The notes below the pieces were generated by a model, which did not search any database, was not told the DNA's origin, and saw only the letters and a program-made list of their open reading frames with translations. Made by a program: the position numbers and the translations under genes. Source: Bacteroidota bacterium (GTDB lineage Bacteria; Bacteroidota; Bacteroidia; Chitinophagales; Chitinophagaceae). Taken from it: a stretch of DNA of 64,000 nucleotides. The stretch spans positions 62,001 through 126,000 of the forward strand of contig SYIK01000006.1 in NCBI GenBank assembly GCA_005798905.1, given 5' to 3'. This document shows, piece after piece, positions 53,699 through 62,936 of this stretch. Numbering within the stretch: position 1 is the stretch's first letter; each line of letters opens with the position of its first letter.

Positions 53699-55987
53699 TT
53701 GCATAACACCGCCAAAAGGGTTCAGTTGATAAAACCATTTATTTTGAGCAGCAGCATTTACAGGTTCGGGAGTTGGATTTTTTATTTTATATGCATAATC
53801 AAGTCGCAAACGGAAATAGTTGAAATCAATTCGTAAGCCTGTTCCCGCGCCGACTGCTAAATCTTTCAAAAAATTATTTGCTGTTAAATGTCCATTTGGA
53901 AAGTCGTTGTGTTTTTTAATAAACCAAACATTTCCGATATCAACAAACAAGCAACTGCTTACAGGATAATTGAAAAACGTTGTTAACGGAAACCGATATT
54001 CTAAATTGGTTTCAAATTGAAAATCTCCAAATCGGAACGGCGCATCATTTCTTGTTTTTAAAGTGGAGCCAGGCCCCAACTGCCTTACACCCCAAGCCCG
54101 CATGCTGTTTGGGCCACCAGCATAAAATTGTTTAAAAAACGGCAGGTTCGGATTTTCGGTTCTTGTTCTTGTTTTGAAAGCAAAACTTGCACCAATGTAT
54201 GTTCGAAATACAAATTCATTTTTGTGAGAAACTATTTTTTTTATAAATTCTAAATCGAGTTTTACAAATCGAAACAAACTATCAAATGCTTTTGTTTTTA
54301 TTAAATTAGAAACTAGTCCTGATTCTTCAATTGATGTACTAAAAAAATGAGTTGAATTCCCTTTTCCACCACGAAATTGGTATGCAGCTTGCGTTGAAAG
54401 CACAAGTCCTTCATTAAAAATGTAACGAAAAGTTGGCGTTCTTGTAAAAATGGAATCAAGCCCGGGTTTTGGCGTCAATAAAGCATATTCAATATTGGGA
54501 AGTTTGAATGAAAAAGTTTTGTTTTTCCATGAAAAATTATACCCCAATGCTGCTTGAAGTGAAGTGTGATTAAAAAAATCTTTGCGTTCCAGATTTGAAA
54601 AGGAGAAAGAAAGTATGGTTTTAAAATTGTCTCGATATTTTGTTGGAATCCATTTAAAATTCGGAACAGGTTTTGGAAAATAAATAGAGTGGCTGAGATT
54701 TATTTGTTTCGATTTTACAAATTCACCTTTCGATTCTACTTCCGTTCCATATCGAATGCTAGTTACAACTTGGTTGGATGAGCGATTAAAATTTCGATTT
54801 AGTAATTGTGCATTGATGCCGATTCCTAAAAGTGTTTCATCAAAAATTAAATTTGAATTGCTATTTCTACTTCCTTCGATATTGGCGGAGAAAAAATATT
54901 TTTCTGAAGGGGTAAGATAAATTGCAAAATCTACAGTGTCTGTTTCGTTTCGGAAAAACTGTTCAATATTTACTTGTTTCCAAGCGCCAAGTTGGTTGAA
55001 ACGATTGATTGTTTTTAAAAATAATTTTTTATTGTAACGTTCACCTCTCTGAAAAAAAATATTTTGTGCGATAAAATCCTGTTTAAAAATTAGTTCATTA
55101 AAAATGAATTCAAAATTTGAATTGTAATTGTTTTTCTTTTTATTAATTGAAATTGTGTCGGCAGAAAAATCAGGATAAATCGTTGTAAGTCCAACAAAAT
55201 ATTCTTTTAACTTACTGCTATCATTAATTATTCGGAGTTGAATTTCGAGATTTGCAGTTGGTGTTTTACTTTCCATTTTTTCAAGCAGTGCAATTTGTGC
55301 AATGGGGTTGATAGATGGATTTAGAAAAGAATAATCCAATGTGTCCCAAACAGCAACCAATTCGTCGCGAGTAATTTTTAGAAATCCATTATCGCGATAA
55401 ATATCTACAAGGCGGTCAAGTTCATTTGAAATGGATTCTCTTGAAAAAGGTGCTCCTTTTTTCAGAAACGAATTTGCTGAGTTAGCAATTGTAAGTTGTT
55501 GTAAAAATGGATGATTGAGATTGAAATTTATTGAATCGAATTTTACTTGTTGGTTTGGCTTTACATTAAAATTTACAATGGTGCGTTGTTCTATTGAGTT
55601 TGCATTTTCTTTTTTTATCAAAGAAGTGTCGAAATTAATTTCATTGTTTAAATAACCATTGGCATCTAATAATGTTTTCATGTAAGCTGCCGATCGTGCA
55701 GCATTATTGCTATCGTAGGCTGGCGAATTTTCAATTACTAAACGGTTAAATCCATTATAAAAAAATTTACGAGTTGGATTTAATTTTATGCTGTCATCCA
55801 ATTGATTATTCAGCCGGGAAATCATTTCTTTTTTTTCTTCTTTAGAAAAATCACCTTCCAATTTTATATTGGTTTGGTAAACAAATGGTTTGTTCGTTGG
55901 ATGATTTTTTGGGATTACCGAACAAGACGCAAAAAGAAAACTAATTACGAATGTAAAAAGGAGCTTTGTTTTAGATTGTAACATCAT
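53669..55987 (-). CDS. lipidated BamA/TamA-family (Omp85) outer membrane protein, TamL-like
   Basis: 772 aa. Lipoprotein signal LLFTFVISFLFASC (lipobox Cys), POTRA-type N-terminal repeats (about 100-330), then a 16-stranded barrel with the family's Omp85 signature (FYAGGPNSMRAWGVRQLGPG) and C-terminal GGVMQLGINFPFNF. A lipidated TamA is characteristic of Bacteroidota (TamL) and is thought to work with TamB in outer-membrane homeostasis. TamB is not here. Two ATGs, 55987 and 55984, both fit. Confidence 0.9.
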   Translation of the reverse strand: MMLQSKTKLLFTFVISFLFASCSVIPKNHPTNKPFVYQTNIKLEGDFSKEEKKEMISRLNNQLDDSIKLNPTRKFFYNGFNRLVIENSPAYDSNNAARSAAYMKTLLDANGYLNNEINFDTSLIKKENANSIEQRTIVNFNVKPNQQVKFDSINFNLNHPFLQQLTIANSANSFLKKGAPFSRESISNELDRLVDIYRDNGFLKITRDELVAVWDTLDYSFLNPSINPIAQIALLEKMESKTPTANLEIQLRIINDSSKLKEYFVGLTTIYPDFSADTISINKKKNNYNSNFEFIFNELIFKQDFIAQNIFFQRGERYNKKLFLKTINRFNQLGAWKQVNIEQFFRNETDTVDFAIYLTPSEKYFFSANIEGSRNSNSNLIFDETLLGIGINAQLLNRNFNRSSNQVVTSIRYGTEVESKGEFVKSKQINLSHSIYFPKPVPNFKWIPTKYRDNFKTILSFSFSNLERKDFFNHTSLQAALGYNFSWKNKTFSFKLPNIEYALLTPKPGLDSIFTRTPTFRYIFNEGLVLSTQAAYQFRGGKGNSTHFFSTSIEESGLVSNLIKTKAFDSLFRFVKLDLEFIKKIVSHKNEFVFRTYIGASFAFKTRTRTENPNLPFFKQFYAGGPNSMRAWGVRQLGPGSTLKTRNDAPFRFGDFQFETNLEYRFPLTTFFNYPVSSCLFVDIGNVWFIKKHNDFPNGHLTANNFLKDLAVGAGTGLRIDFNYFRLRLDYAYKIKNPTPEPVNAAAQNKWFYQLNPFGGVMQLGINFPFNF

Positions 55988-55994
55988 AATTTTG
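55987..55994 (+). promoter_or_regulatory. -7 element of SPOUT gene, 3 nt from ATG
   Basis: TAATTTTG followed by GAC and the ATG at 55998. It overlaps the start codon of the divergent Omp85 gene, so the two promoters cannot be independent. Confidence 0.5.
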
Positions 55995-55997
55995 GAC

Positions 55998-56726
55998 ATG
56001 CTGTCGAAAAAAGAAATCAAAGATATTCAAAGTTTATTCCACAAAAATAATCGAGAAGAGCATAATCTGTTTATTGCGGAAGGTCCAAAAATTGTTACAG
56101 AATTAATTGCAGAAAAAAATGTTGTGATTAAAAAAATTTATGCATTGCCCAGTTGGCTATCCGAAAATAATTGTAAAGAAATAGAATCAGTTGGAATAAT
56201 CGAAGCAGAGTTGAGTAGAATTTCACAAAATAAATCGCCCAACAAAGTAATTGCAATTGTAGAAAAAATAAGTTGGAAAAATAAGCCGGGTTTAGAAAAA
56301 ACGATTTCTTTAGCATTGGATGGGATACAGGATCCAGGCAACTTAGGAACTATTATTCGATTGGCAGATTGGTTTGGGATTAAACAAATATTTTGTAGTA
56401 ATAATTGCGCAACAATTTATAATAATAAAGTCATCCAAGCAAGCATGGGAAGTATTGCCCGTGTTCGTGTTGAATATGTTGCGTTAGAAAAATTGTTGAA
56501 TGAAAATTTATCAATAAAAATTTACGCAGCTACTTTGGATGGAAAAGATGTTTCTAAAATTGAAAAACTTAAAGAAGGAATAATTTTAATTGGCAACGAA
56601 TCGAAAGGGATTAGAAAAGAGTTAATTGCCGCTGCGCATCAACAAATAAAAATTGTCGGCAAAGGAAATGTGGAATCGCTGAATGCAGCAGTTGCAACAG
56701 GAATTCTACTTTTTCATCTTACCTAA
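55998..56726 (+). CDS. TrmH/SpoU family rRNA methyltransferase
   Basis: 242 aa SPOUT enzyme. N-terminal substrate-binding domain (HNLFIAEGPKIVTELI), then the knot: DGIQDPGNLGTIIRLADWFG (motif 1), LIGNESKGIRKE (motif 2), GKGNVESLNAAVATGILLFH (motif 3). Methylates a 2'-O ribose in rRNA; which one is not known. The association with a TamA-like gene is frequent in Bacteroidota. Confidence 0.93.
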   Translation: MLSKKEIKDIQSLFHKNNREEHNLFIAEGPKIVTELIAEKNVVIKKIYALPSWLSENNCKEIESVGIIEAELSRISQNKSPNKVIAIVEKISWKNKPGLEKTISLALDGIQDPGNLGTIIRLADWFGIKQIFCSNNCATIYNNKVIQASMGSIARVRVEYVALEKLLNENLSIKIYAATLDGKDVSKIEKLKEGIILIGNESKGIRKELIAAAHQQIKIVGKGNVESLNAAVATGILLFHLT

Positions 56727-57972
56727 ATTGAATTGATTTAACAGGGTTTATTCGTTTAACAAGAAAGCTCGGGATTAGTAATACAGCAAAACAAATTGCA
56801 AAAGTGCTGATACAAATTATCGCAATTTGCCACCAAACAATTTTTACTGCAGCAGTGTTCATATAATAAGCTTCTTCTTGTAAAGTTATAAAACCAGTTT
56901 GTTGTTGTAGAAAAAGAAGTCCTAATCCCAAAATCAAACCACAAAAAATTCCTGTAGATGCAATGATTAATACATGTCTGAGAAATATTTTTTGTACAAT
57001 CCAATCGGATAATCCCAGCGCTTTCAACACACCTACCATTCGTATTCGTTCTAAAACTAAAATTAGAATACAAGTAATCAAATTGATAATTGCAACCAAC
57101 AACATAAACACAATCAATACATTTCTGGTAACATTTTGCATATTGAGCCAATCGAAAATATTTGGATAAAGGTTGTAAATTGTTTTTGTATTCCATGCAG
57201 AAGGAAATTCATCCAAATTGTATAATTCTTCACTTGTTTTTCCCATTTGACTATAATCATCAAGAAAAATTTCATAGCCACCAATTTTCGAAGAGTCCCA
57301 CCCATTCAGCTTTTGAATAAGTCTTAAATCACTCAACGCAAAGCTGTTGTCGTACATTTCGATTCCTGTTTTATAAATTCCAACAATCGTTAATTTGTCA
57401 GGACGCAACGAACCATCGGGGCGAATAAAATAAATTAAAATGGCATCATTCAGTTTCAGTTTAAGCAGCTTTGAAAAATGAGAAGAGATAATAATTTCCT
57501 TTGAATAGTTTGAATAGTTTAATTGCAACCAACGACCTTCTTTTAAAAATTGTTTAATGTTTTTAAAATCGTAACTGCTTTCAATTCCCTTTACCATTAC
57601 GCCTTCCACTTCTTCATTGGTTTTTAAAATTGCATAACGTGTTGCAAACGGATGAATGCTTTTTACATTTTCATTTTTTTTAATTGCATTTAATAATGTG
57701 TCATTTTTTACAATGGAAATTTCTTCTGCAGTTGAAGAACGTTCGCCTTGTTTGTATTCTACACGAATATGCCCCCAAAAACTAAAAATTTTCTGACTCA
57801 CTGTTTCTTGAAATCCGTTGACAAGTGAAATGGTGATAATCATTACAGCTACACTAATTGCTGTTGCAACAGTTGATAAGCGAATTATAAAACGGGAAAA
57901 TGATTTTTGCCGATTGAATGCAATTCGATTTGCTATGAATTTTGAGAGGTTCAATTTTAGTATTGTTTTCAA
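56719..57972 (-). CDS. ABC transporter permease, LolC/E-type (FtsX/MacB domain)
   Basis: 417 aa. One N-terminal helix (RLSTVATAISVAVMIITISL), a periplasmic domain (~50-280), then three helices (LIVFMLLVAIINLITCILIL, IASTGIFCGLILGLGLLFL, CISTFAICFAVLLIPSFL). This is the fold of MacB, LolC and LolE; lipoprotein release from the inner membrane is the best guess, as no ATPase is adjacent. Convergent with the methyltransferase gene, overlapping by 8 nt. Confidence 0.9.
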   Translation of the reverse strand: MKTILKLNLSKFIANRIAFNRQKSFSRFIIRLSTVATAISVAVMIITISLVNGFQETVSQKIFSFWGHIRVEYKQGERSSTAEEISIVKNDTLLNAIKKNENVKSIHPFATRYAILKTNEEVEGVMVKGIESSYDFKNIKQFLKEGRWLQLNYSNYSKEIIISSHFSKLLKLKLNDAILIYFIRPDGSLRPDKLTIVGIYKTGIEMYDNSFALSDLRLIQKLNGWDSSKIGGYEIFLDDYSQMGKTSEELYNLDEFPSAWNTKTIYNLYPNIFDWLNMQNVTRNVLIVFMLLVAIINLITCILILVLERIRMVGVLKALGLSDWIVQKIFLRHVLIIASTGIFCGLILGLGLLFLQQQTGFITLQEEAYYMNTAAVKIVWWQIAIICISTFAICFAVLLIPSFLVKRINPVKSIQFR

Positions 57973-58067
57973 AAATAAGTTGCAATAAAGATTAAATCGC
58001 TTTTTTCAAATAATTTCACAATATTGTTGTTAAATTTCTGTTTAAGATCAACTATTCTATTTTATTT

Positions 58068-59333
58068 ATGAAATTGTTTTTTGGAATTTTATTTTTATTG
58101 AGTTCAATAATGACGGCGGCTCAAATTCCCGATCATATTTACAAGTCGTCAATCCATTCTGTAAAATTATTTAAATCCGATGATCCGCTTGCTTTTCCTG
58201 TTATAAAATTAAACAGTTCGGAAACATTGCAACTTTATTTTGATGATTTGGATGCGTCTGTAAAAAATTATTATTACACCTATCAGTTGTGTAATAGTGA
58301 TTGGTCGGCTGCAAGTTTAAAATCATTTGATTACATCAAAGGGTTTCAAAATGTTCGAATTAACACTTATCGAAATTCTTCCATTGCCCTTACAAAATAT
58401 ATTCATTATCAAGCACGGTTGCCGGAAAATTCTTGTTTGCCTTCGCGTTCAGGAAATTATTTATTAAAAATATTTTTAGATGGAGATACATCAAAACTTG
58501 TTTTTACAAAACGGTTTTTAGTTGTTGATAGCAAAGTTGCTGTTGCTTCTCAAGTGATGCAACCGTTTAACGGGGCAATTTTTCGAACACATCAAAAATT
58601 GCAAATTGCTTTTAATATAAACGAACAAATGAAAGTTCATAATCCACAAGACATAAAAGTAGTGTTGCTTCAAAATAATAATTGGACTTCTGCTTTGGAG
58701 CTTTCGCGTCCAACAATTTATCGTGGAAATTATTTTGAATACAGTGATGAATTTTATACATCATTTGCAGCTGGGAAAGAATGGCGGTGGATTGATTTAA
58801 GAAGTTTGAAATTGATGAGCGAACGAATGCTGCGAATAGAGAAACGTTCAATACAAACAGATGTTTTTGTAAAAACAGACGAAGTGCGCCATCAAGAAAC
58901 TTATCTTCAATATCGAGATATTAATGGAATGTTTGAAATTGAAAATTCAGATAATATCAATCCGTTTTGGCAGTCGGATTATGGCAATGTGCATTTCAGT
59001 TTTTCTCCGCCGGGCAAAAATCCTTACATTGGAAAAGATGTTTATTTATTTGGCGAATTGACTAATTATGCAAAAAACGAAAATGCAAAAATGATTTTCA
59101 ATGTTGAAAAAGGTGTTTATGAAAACTCATTATTGTTAAAACAAGGATTTTATAATTATTCCTACATTACTGTTTCTCGTAAAACAAATGACAATAATTT
59201 TATTTACGAAAACGTAGATGGAAATTACTGGGCAACAGAAAATAGCTACACGATTTTGGTTTATTATCGTTCATTTGGCGGCAGAGCAGATGAATTGATT
59301 GGTTATTCAATTTGCAATTCAGTGTTTAAATAA
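58068..59333 (+). CDS. type IX secretion system plug protein (DUF5103)
   Basis: 421 aa. Signal peptide FFGILFLLSSIMTAAQ. N-terminal DUF5103 (HIYKSSIHSVKLFKSDDPLA, LQLYFDDLDASVKNYYYTYQ), with the conserved FQNVRINTYRNSSIAL-like part. In structural work on T9SS this family plugs the SprA translocon when no PorV is bound. It supports a functional type IX system in this organism, in line with the sorting-domain relic at 43289. Confidence 0.9.
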   Translation: MKLFFGILFLLSSIMTAAQIPDHIYKSSIHSVKLFKSDDPLAFPVIKLNSSETLQLYFDDLDASVKNYYYTYQLCNSDWSAASLKSFDYIKGFQNVRINTYRNSSIALTKYIHYQARLPENSCLPSRSGNYLLKIFLDGDTSKLVFTKRFLVVDSKVAVASQVMQPFNGAIFRTHQKLQIAFNINEQMKVHNPQDIKVVLLQNNNWTSALELSRPTIYRGNYFEYSDEFYTSFAAGKEWRWIDLRSLKLMSERMLRIEKRSIQTDVFVKTDEVRHQETYLQYRDINGMFEIENSDNINPFWQSDYGNVHFSFSPPGKNPYIGKDVYLFGELTNYAKNENAKMIFNVEKGVYENSLLLKQGFYNYSYITVSRKTNDNNFIYENVDGNYWATENSYTILVYYRSFGGRADELIGYSICNSVFK

Positions 59334-59362
59334 AATCGAATTTAAGCACTACTGATATTCCG

Positions 59363-59370
59363 TATATTTG
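59363..59370 (+). promoter_or_regulatory. -7 element of SRP RNA gene
   Basis: TATATTTG, a perfect TAnnTTTG match, 4 nt before the RNA's 5' stem. Confidence 0.68.
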
Positions 59371-59374
59371 CAGC

Positions 59375-59475
59375 GGCAGGTCTTACACGACCAGCTCCTA
59401 CTGAAACTCCCCAGGGCTGGAAGGCAGCAAGGATACGTGGTTGTAGCGGTGCGATGTAATTAGCCTGCCTTTTTT
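59375..59475 (+). ncRNA. ffs: small bacterial SRP RNA (4.5S type)
   Basis: GGCAGG (59375-59380) pairs with CCTGCC (59464-59469) as closing stem; the apical domain carries CCCCAGGGCTGGAAGGCAGC, including the GGAAG tetraloop receptor for Ffh and the AGCA internal-loop strand. About 95-100 nt, followed by a T tract that ends transcription. Part of the signal recognition particle for membrane protein targeting. Confidence 0.95.
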
Positions 59476-59495
59476 AATCAATTTTAAAAAAAATT

Positions 59496-60149
59496 ATGAA
59501 ATTTTTTATCGACACAGCAAATCTTGCACAAATTAAAGAAGCCAGTGAATTAGGAATTTTAGATGGTGTAACTACCAATCCCTCATTAATGGCGAAAGAA
59601 GGTATTAAGGGCGAGGCTGCAATCATGAATCATTACAAGGCAATTTGCGAAATGGTGGATGGCGATATTAGTGCTGAAGTTATTTCTACAGATTTTGCAG
59701 GCATAATTGAAGAAGGAAAAAAATTGGCGGCAATTCATAAAAATATAGTTGTAAAAGTTCCAATGATTAAAGAAGGAATTAAAGCAATTAAATGGTTTAC
59801 TGATAATGGAATTAGAACAAATTGCACACTTGTCTTTTCGGTCGGTCAAGCAATACTTGCTGCAAAAGCTGGTGCAACTTATGTTTCACCATTTATTGGC
59901 AGAATAGATGATGGTGGTTGGGATGGCGTTCAACTTATTGAACAAATTGTACATGTATTTTCAATTCAAGGATTTAAGACAGAAGTTTTAGCAGCATCCA
60001 TTCGTTATCCAAATCATATCATTCGTTGTGCCGAAGCAGGTGCAAATGTTTGTACTTGTCCGTTAGAGTCAATTCTTGGTTTATTGAAACATCCACTTAC
60101 AGATATTGGCCTTGCAAAGTTTTTAGAAGATGCAAAAAAGACACAATAG
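59496..60149 (+). CDS. fructose-6-phosphate aldolase / transaldolase family protein
   Basis: 217 aa, short transaldolase (TalC/Fsa subgroup). IDTANLAQIKEASELGILDG, VTTNPSLMAKEG, and the Schiff-base Lys in VVKVPMIKEGIKAI. The subgroup includes fructose-6-phosphate aldolases and true transaldolases; which of these it is cannot be told. Possibly read from the SRP RNA promoter if termination is incomplete. Confidence 0.9.
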   Translation: MKFFIDTANLAQIKEASELGILDGVTTNPSLMAKEGIKGEAAIMNHYKAICEMVDGDISAEVISTDFAGIIEEGKKLAAIHKNIVVKVPMIKEGIKAIKWFTDNGIRTNCTLVFSVGQAILAAKAGATYVSPFIGRIDDGGWDGVQLIEQIVHVFSIQGFKTEVLAASIRYPNHIIRCAEAGANVCTCPLESILGLLKHPLTDIGLAKFLEDAKKTQ

Positions 60150-60168
60150 AAATTCATTGATAAAGTTA

Positions 60169-61455
60169 TTATCTTGTTTGTATAGGTATAAATTTATCCT
60201 CCTTGCTATGTTTCAAAACAAACCATACCGTAACAGACTCAGAAACGAGGAAATAAGTGACTATTACATATTTTAAAGAAGGAGATAAAATTATATCAGA
60301 TCCAAACCAATCTCCTATAAAATAAATAACCAAAAGCCCACTTGCATTTTTTATTGTTTCCCAAATAATTACAAACCGGTTTCTATCCATTAATTCCGAA
60401 AGGGCATAAACTGTAAGAAAAATAAATGCACCATAATAGTAAATCAGGTTAATATCAATATTATTGATAGAAGCAATGTTTCCAAAAAGGTAACTGACAA
60501 ATAGAAAAATCACCAGCAACTGAAACCAGCACCATACATTTAATGCAAGAGATGTTTTAGTGTCATATTTTTTAAAATGATAAATATCTTCTATTTTATA
60601 AACCGGGTATTTGGAAGTGATATCGGTAGGACGGTAGCCGGTGTGCCTGAACCATAAAAAAAATTTATCTTTCCAAATCTTTGTAGACCATGCATCTTTC
60701 ATTAGCAGCCATACATGCAAAAAGTTTATTTTAATCGGATTCCATGTATGTACCGGTATTGTAATACCATATACTGGTGGCACATCAGGCAACTCAGGTT
60801 GAAATGTGCCAAACCATTTATCCCAAAAAATAAAAATTTGTCCATAATTTTTATCAATATATTCTTTGTTAATAGCATGATGTACCCTGTGATGAGATGG
60901 TGTTACAATTATTTTTTCCAAGAACCCCATTTTATTAATATGTTGTGTATGGTACCAAAATTGGGCAAAGAGGTGAAGCGGTGCAACAATGGCAATTACG
61001 TTTGCAGGCACACCAAACAAAGCGGCAGGTAGTAAAAAAATGGTGAATATTTTTACAATTGACGAAATACTTTGACGCAATGCACAGGCAAGGTTATATT
61101 CTTCGCTGCTATGATGTATGATATGGCCGTTCCAGAATAAATTGATTTCATGTTGAATTCGATGTACCCAATAACCTGCAAAATCTAAATTAATAAAGGC
61201 AATAATATATACAATAATACTTGACGAAACAGTCATAAAAGAAAGGTGCTCTAGGAAGAAAGGGTAAGAAAGTATAATAAAATACAACCCAATAACATCT
61301 TTGGTAACATTCGTTACCCCGCTAGTTAGCGAAGAAATCATATCCATATTACGGACGGTATCTTTGCCTCGGTACCATCCATAAAATTTTTCGAACAATA
61401 TCAAAAAAAGAAAGGCCGGCATCGCAATCAAAAGAATTTTTCCGTAAGTTTCCAT
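60169..61455 (-). CDS. sterol desaturase / fatty acid hydroxylase superfamily protein
   Basis: 428 aa with about seven membrane segments. Di-iron histidine clusters: HRIQHEINLFWNGHIIHHSS, HTQHINKMG and HHRVHHAIN. Members hydroxylate lipids or sterol-like substrates; the substrate here is unknown. A C-terminal extension of three helices is present. Convergent with the aldolase gene; mean codon choice is slightly less AT-rich than its neighbours. Confidence 0.92.
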   Translation of the reverse strand: METYGKILLIAMPAFLFLILFEKFYGWYRGKDTVRNMDMISSLTSGVTNVTKDVIGLYFIILSYPFFLEHLSFMTVSSSIIVYIIAFINLDFAGYWVHRIQHEINLFWNGHIIHHSSEEYNLACALRQSISSIVKIFTIFLLPAALFGVPANVIAIVAPLHLFAQFWYHTQHINKMGFLEKIIVTPSHHRVHHAINKEYIDKNYGQIFIFWDKWFGTFQPELPDVPPVYGITIPVHTWNPIKINFLHVWLLMKDAWSTKIWKDKFFLWFRHTGYRPTDITSKYPVYKIEDIYHFKKYDTKTSLALNVWCWFQLLVIFLFVSYLFGNIASINNIDINLIYYYGAFIFLTVYALSELMDRNRFVIIWETIKNASGLLVIYFIGDWFGSDIILSPSLKYVIVTYFLVSESVTVWFVLKHSKEDKFIPIQTR

Positions 61456-61493
61456 ATAGTTATTTTTACTTTCACAAATTTAATAAAACAGCG

Positions 61494-61634
61494 GTGAGAA
61501 AATTAGCTTTGTTTCTTTTACATACGGGAGGTGTTCTGTTTTTATATACTGTTGATACTAAAGAATGGGAAAAATTTATGGAGTGATATGATTTTAATTG
61601 ATTCAAAGGATGAATCATTTGCTTTTGAATTTCA
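61494..61634 (+). pseudogene. possible relic of a PLP-enzyme C-terminus
   Basis: Open frame from GTG (61494) reads LALFLLHTGGVLFLYTVD and TKEWEKFME, then TGA at 61584; the following bases in the next frame read DSKDESFAFEFQGF to a stop. HTGG is the C-terminal loop of D-cysteine desulfhydrase/ACC deaminase-type enzymes. Too short to be sure; could also be chance. Confidence 0.25.
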
Positions 61635-61656
61635 AGGGTTCTAATATTGTTTTAAA

Positions 61657-62904
61657 ATGAGTAAAATAGTTATTGTTGGTGGAGGAATTATTGGGTTGAG
61701 TTGTGCATATTTTTTGCAAAAAGACGGACATGAAGTTGTTGTCATCGACCGCGACAATATAACTGATGGATGTTCTTTTGGAAATATGGGTTATGTTTCT
61801 CCAAGTCATTTCAATCCCTTAGCCGCTCCGGGAATTATTAACCAAGGATTGAAATGGATGTTAAGTTCTTCATCACCGTTTTACATCAAACCAAGATTTA
61901 ATCTGGATTTGCTAAGATGGGGAATGAGTTTTTGGGAAAATGCGACTACCCAAAAAATGGAAGAAAATTCAATTCATTTGAATAATTTACTACAGTTGAG
62001 TCGAGCATTGATGACAGATTTTAAAAATGATTTGGGAAACTCATTTGACATGGTTGAAAAAGGATGTTGGATGTTGTACAAACAAGAAAAAACGGGAGAT
62101 CACGAAAAACAATTAGCAGAAAAAGCAAACAAGTTTGGGCTAAAAACAATTATTTGCAACGCACAGCAAGTTCAAGAATACGAAACGCAAGTAGAGGTGG
62201 ATGTCGCAGGAGGTGTGCTTTATCTTGATGATTGCCATATCAATACTCGAAAATTTATGTTGGAATTACATTCTTATTTACAAAATAAAGGTGTAAAATT
62301 TTATCTCAACAATGAAGTTGTCGGATTTGAAAAATCAAACAAAAAAATAACTGCAGTAATTCTGAAAAATGAAAAAGTAGAATTTGACGAATTGGTAATT
62401 TCAAATGGTTCTTGGTTGCAACAAATTTCAAAATTATTGGGGATTTACATTCCGATGCAACCTGGGAAAGGTTATAGTATTATGTATGATAACTTGGAAA
62501 ATAATCTACAGTTTCCATCCATTTTAGTAGACGATCGTACTGCAACGACACCAATTGATAAATGGTTGAGAATTGGTGGTACAATGGAATTAAGTGGGCA
62601 TAGCGATACCATTTTATCTAAAAGAGTACTCGCACTTTATAATGCGTTTAAAAAATATTATCCAACTTTAAATTTGCCAACACCTGATTTAAAGAAAGCA
62701 TGGTTTGGATATCGTCCGGTTTCGCCGGATGGAATGCCGTATATTGGTCGCCACAAAGGGTTTAAGAACTTGAGCTATGCCGGAGGACACGCCATGTTGG
62801 GTGTAAGTTCGGCTACAGGCACGGGTAAATTAATTTCAGAAATTTTGAAGGAAAAGCCAACAACAATTGAAACTATGGCATTTAGTCCACATCGATTTAG
62901 CTAA
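61657..62904 (+). CDS. FAD-dependent oxidoreductase (D-amino acid dehydrogenase-like)
   Basis: 415 aa DAO-fold enzyme. N-terminal dinucleotide motif VGGGIIGLSCAYFLQKDGHE, then CSFGNMGYVSPSHF as the FAD region, and C-terminal WFGYRPVSPDGMPYIGRHKG with the DadA-typical second half. DadA-type enzymes oxidise D-amino acids (e.g. D-Ala) in the membrane; here substrate is unproven. A PLP D-amino acid gene is not adjacent. Confidence 0.9.
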   Translation: MSKIVIVGGGIIGLSCAYFLQKDGHEVVVIDRDNITDGCSFGNMGYVSPSHFNPLAAPGIINQGLKWMLSSSSPFYIKPRFNLDLLRWGMSFWENATTQKMEENSIHLNNLLQLSRALMTDFKNDLGNSFDMVEKGCWMLYKQEKTGDHEKQLAEKANKFGLKTIICNAQQVQEYETQVEVDVAGGVLYLDDCHINTRKFMLELHSYLQNKGVKFYLNNEVVGFEKSNKKITAVILKNEKVEFDELVISNGSWLQQISKLLGIYIPMQPGKGYSIMYDNLENNLQFPSILVDDRTATTPIDKWLRIGGTMELSGHSDTILSKRVLALYNAFKKYYPTLNLPTPDLKKAWFGYRPVSPDGMPYIGRHKGFKNLSYAGGHAMLGVSSATGTGKLISEILKEKPTTIETMAFSPHRFS

Positions 62905-62936
62905 TAAATTTTCTGTTGTTATTTTTACAACTGGTT

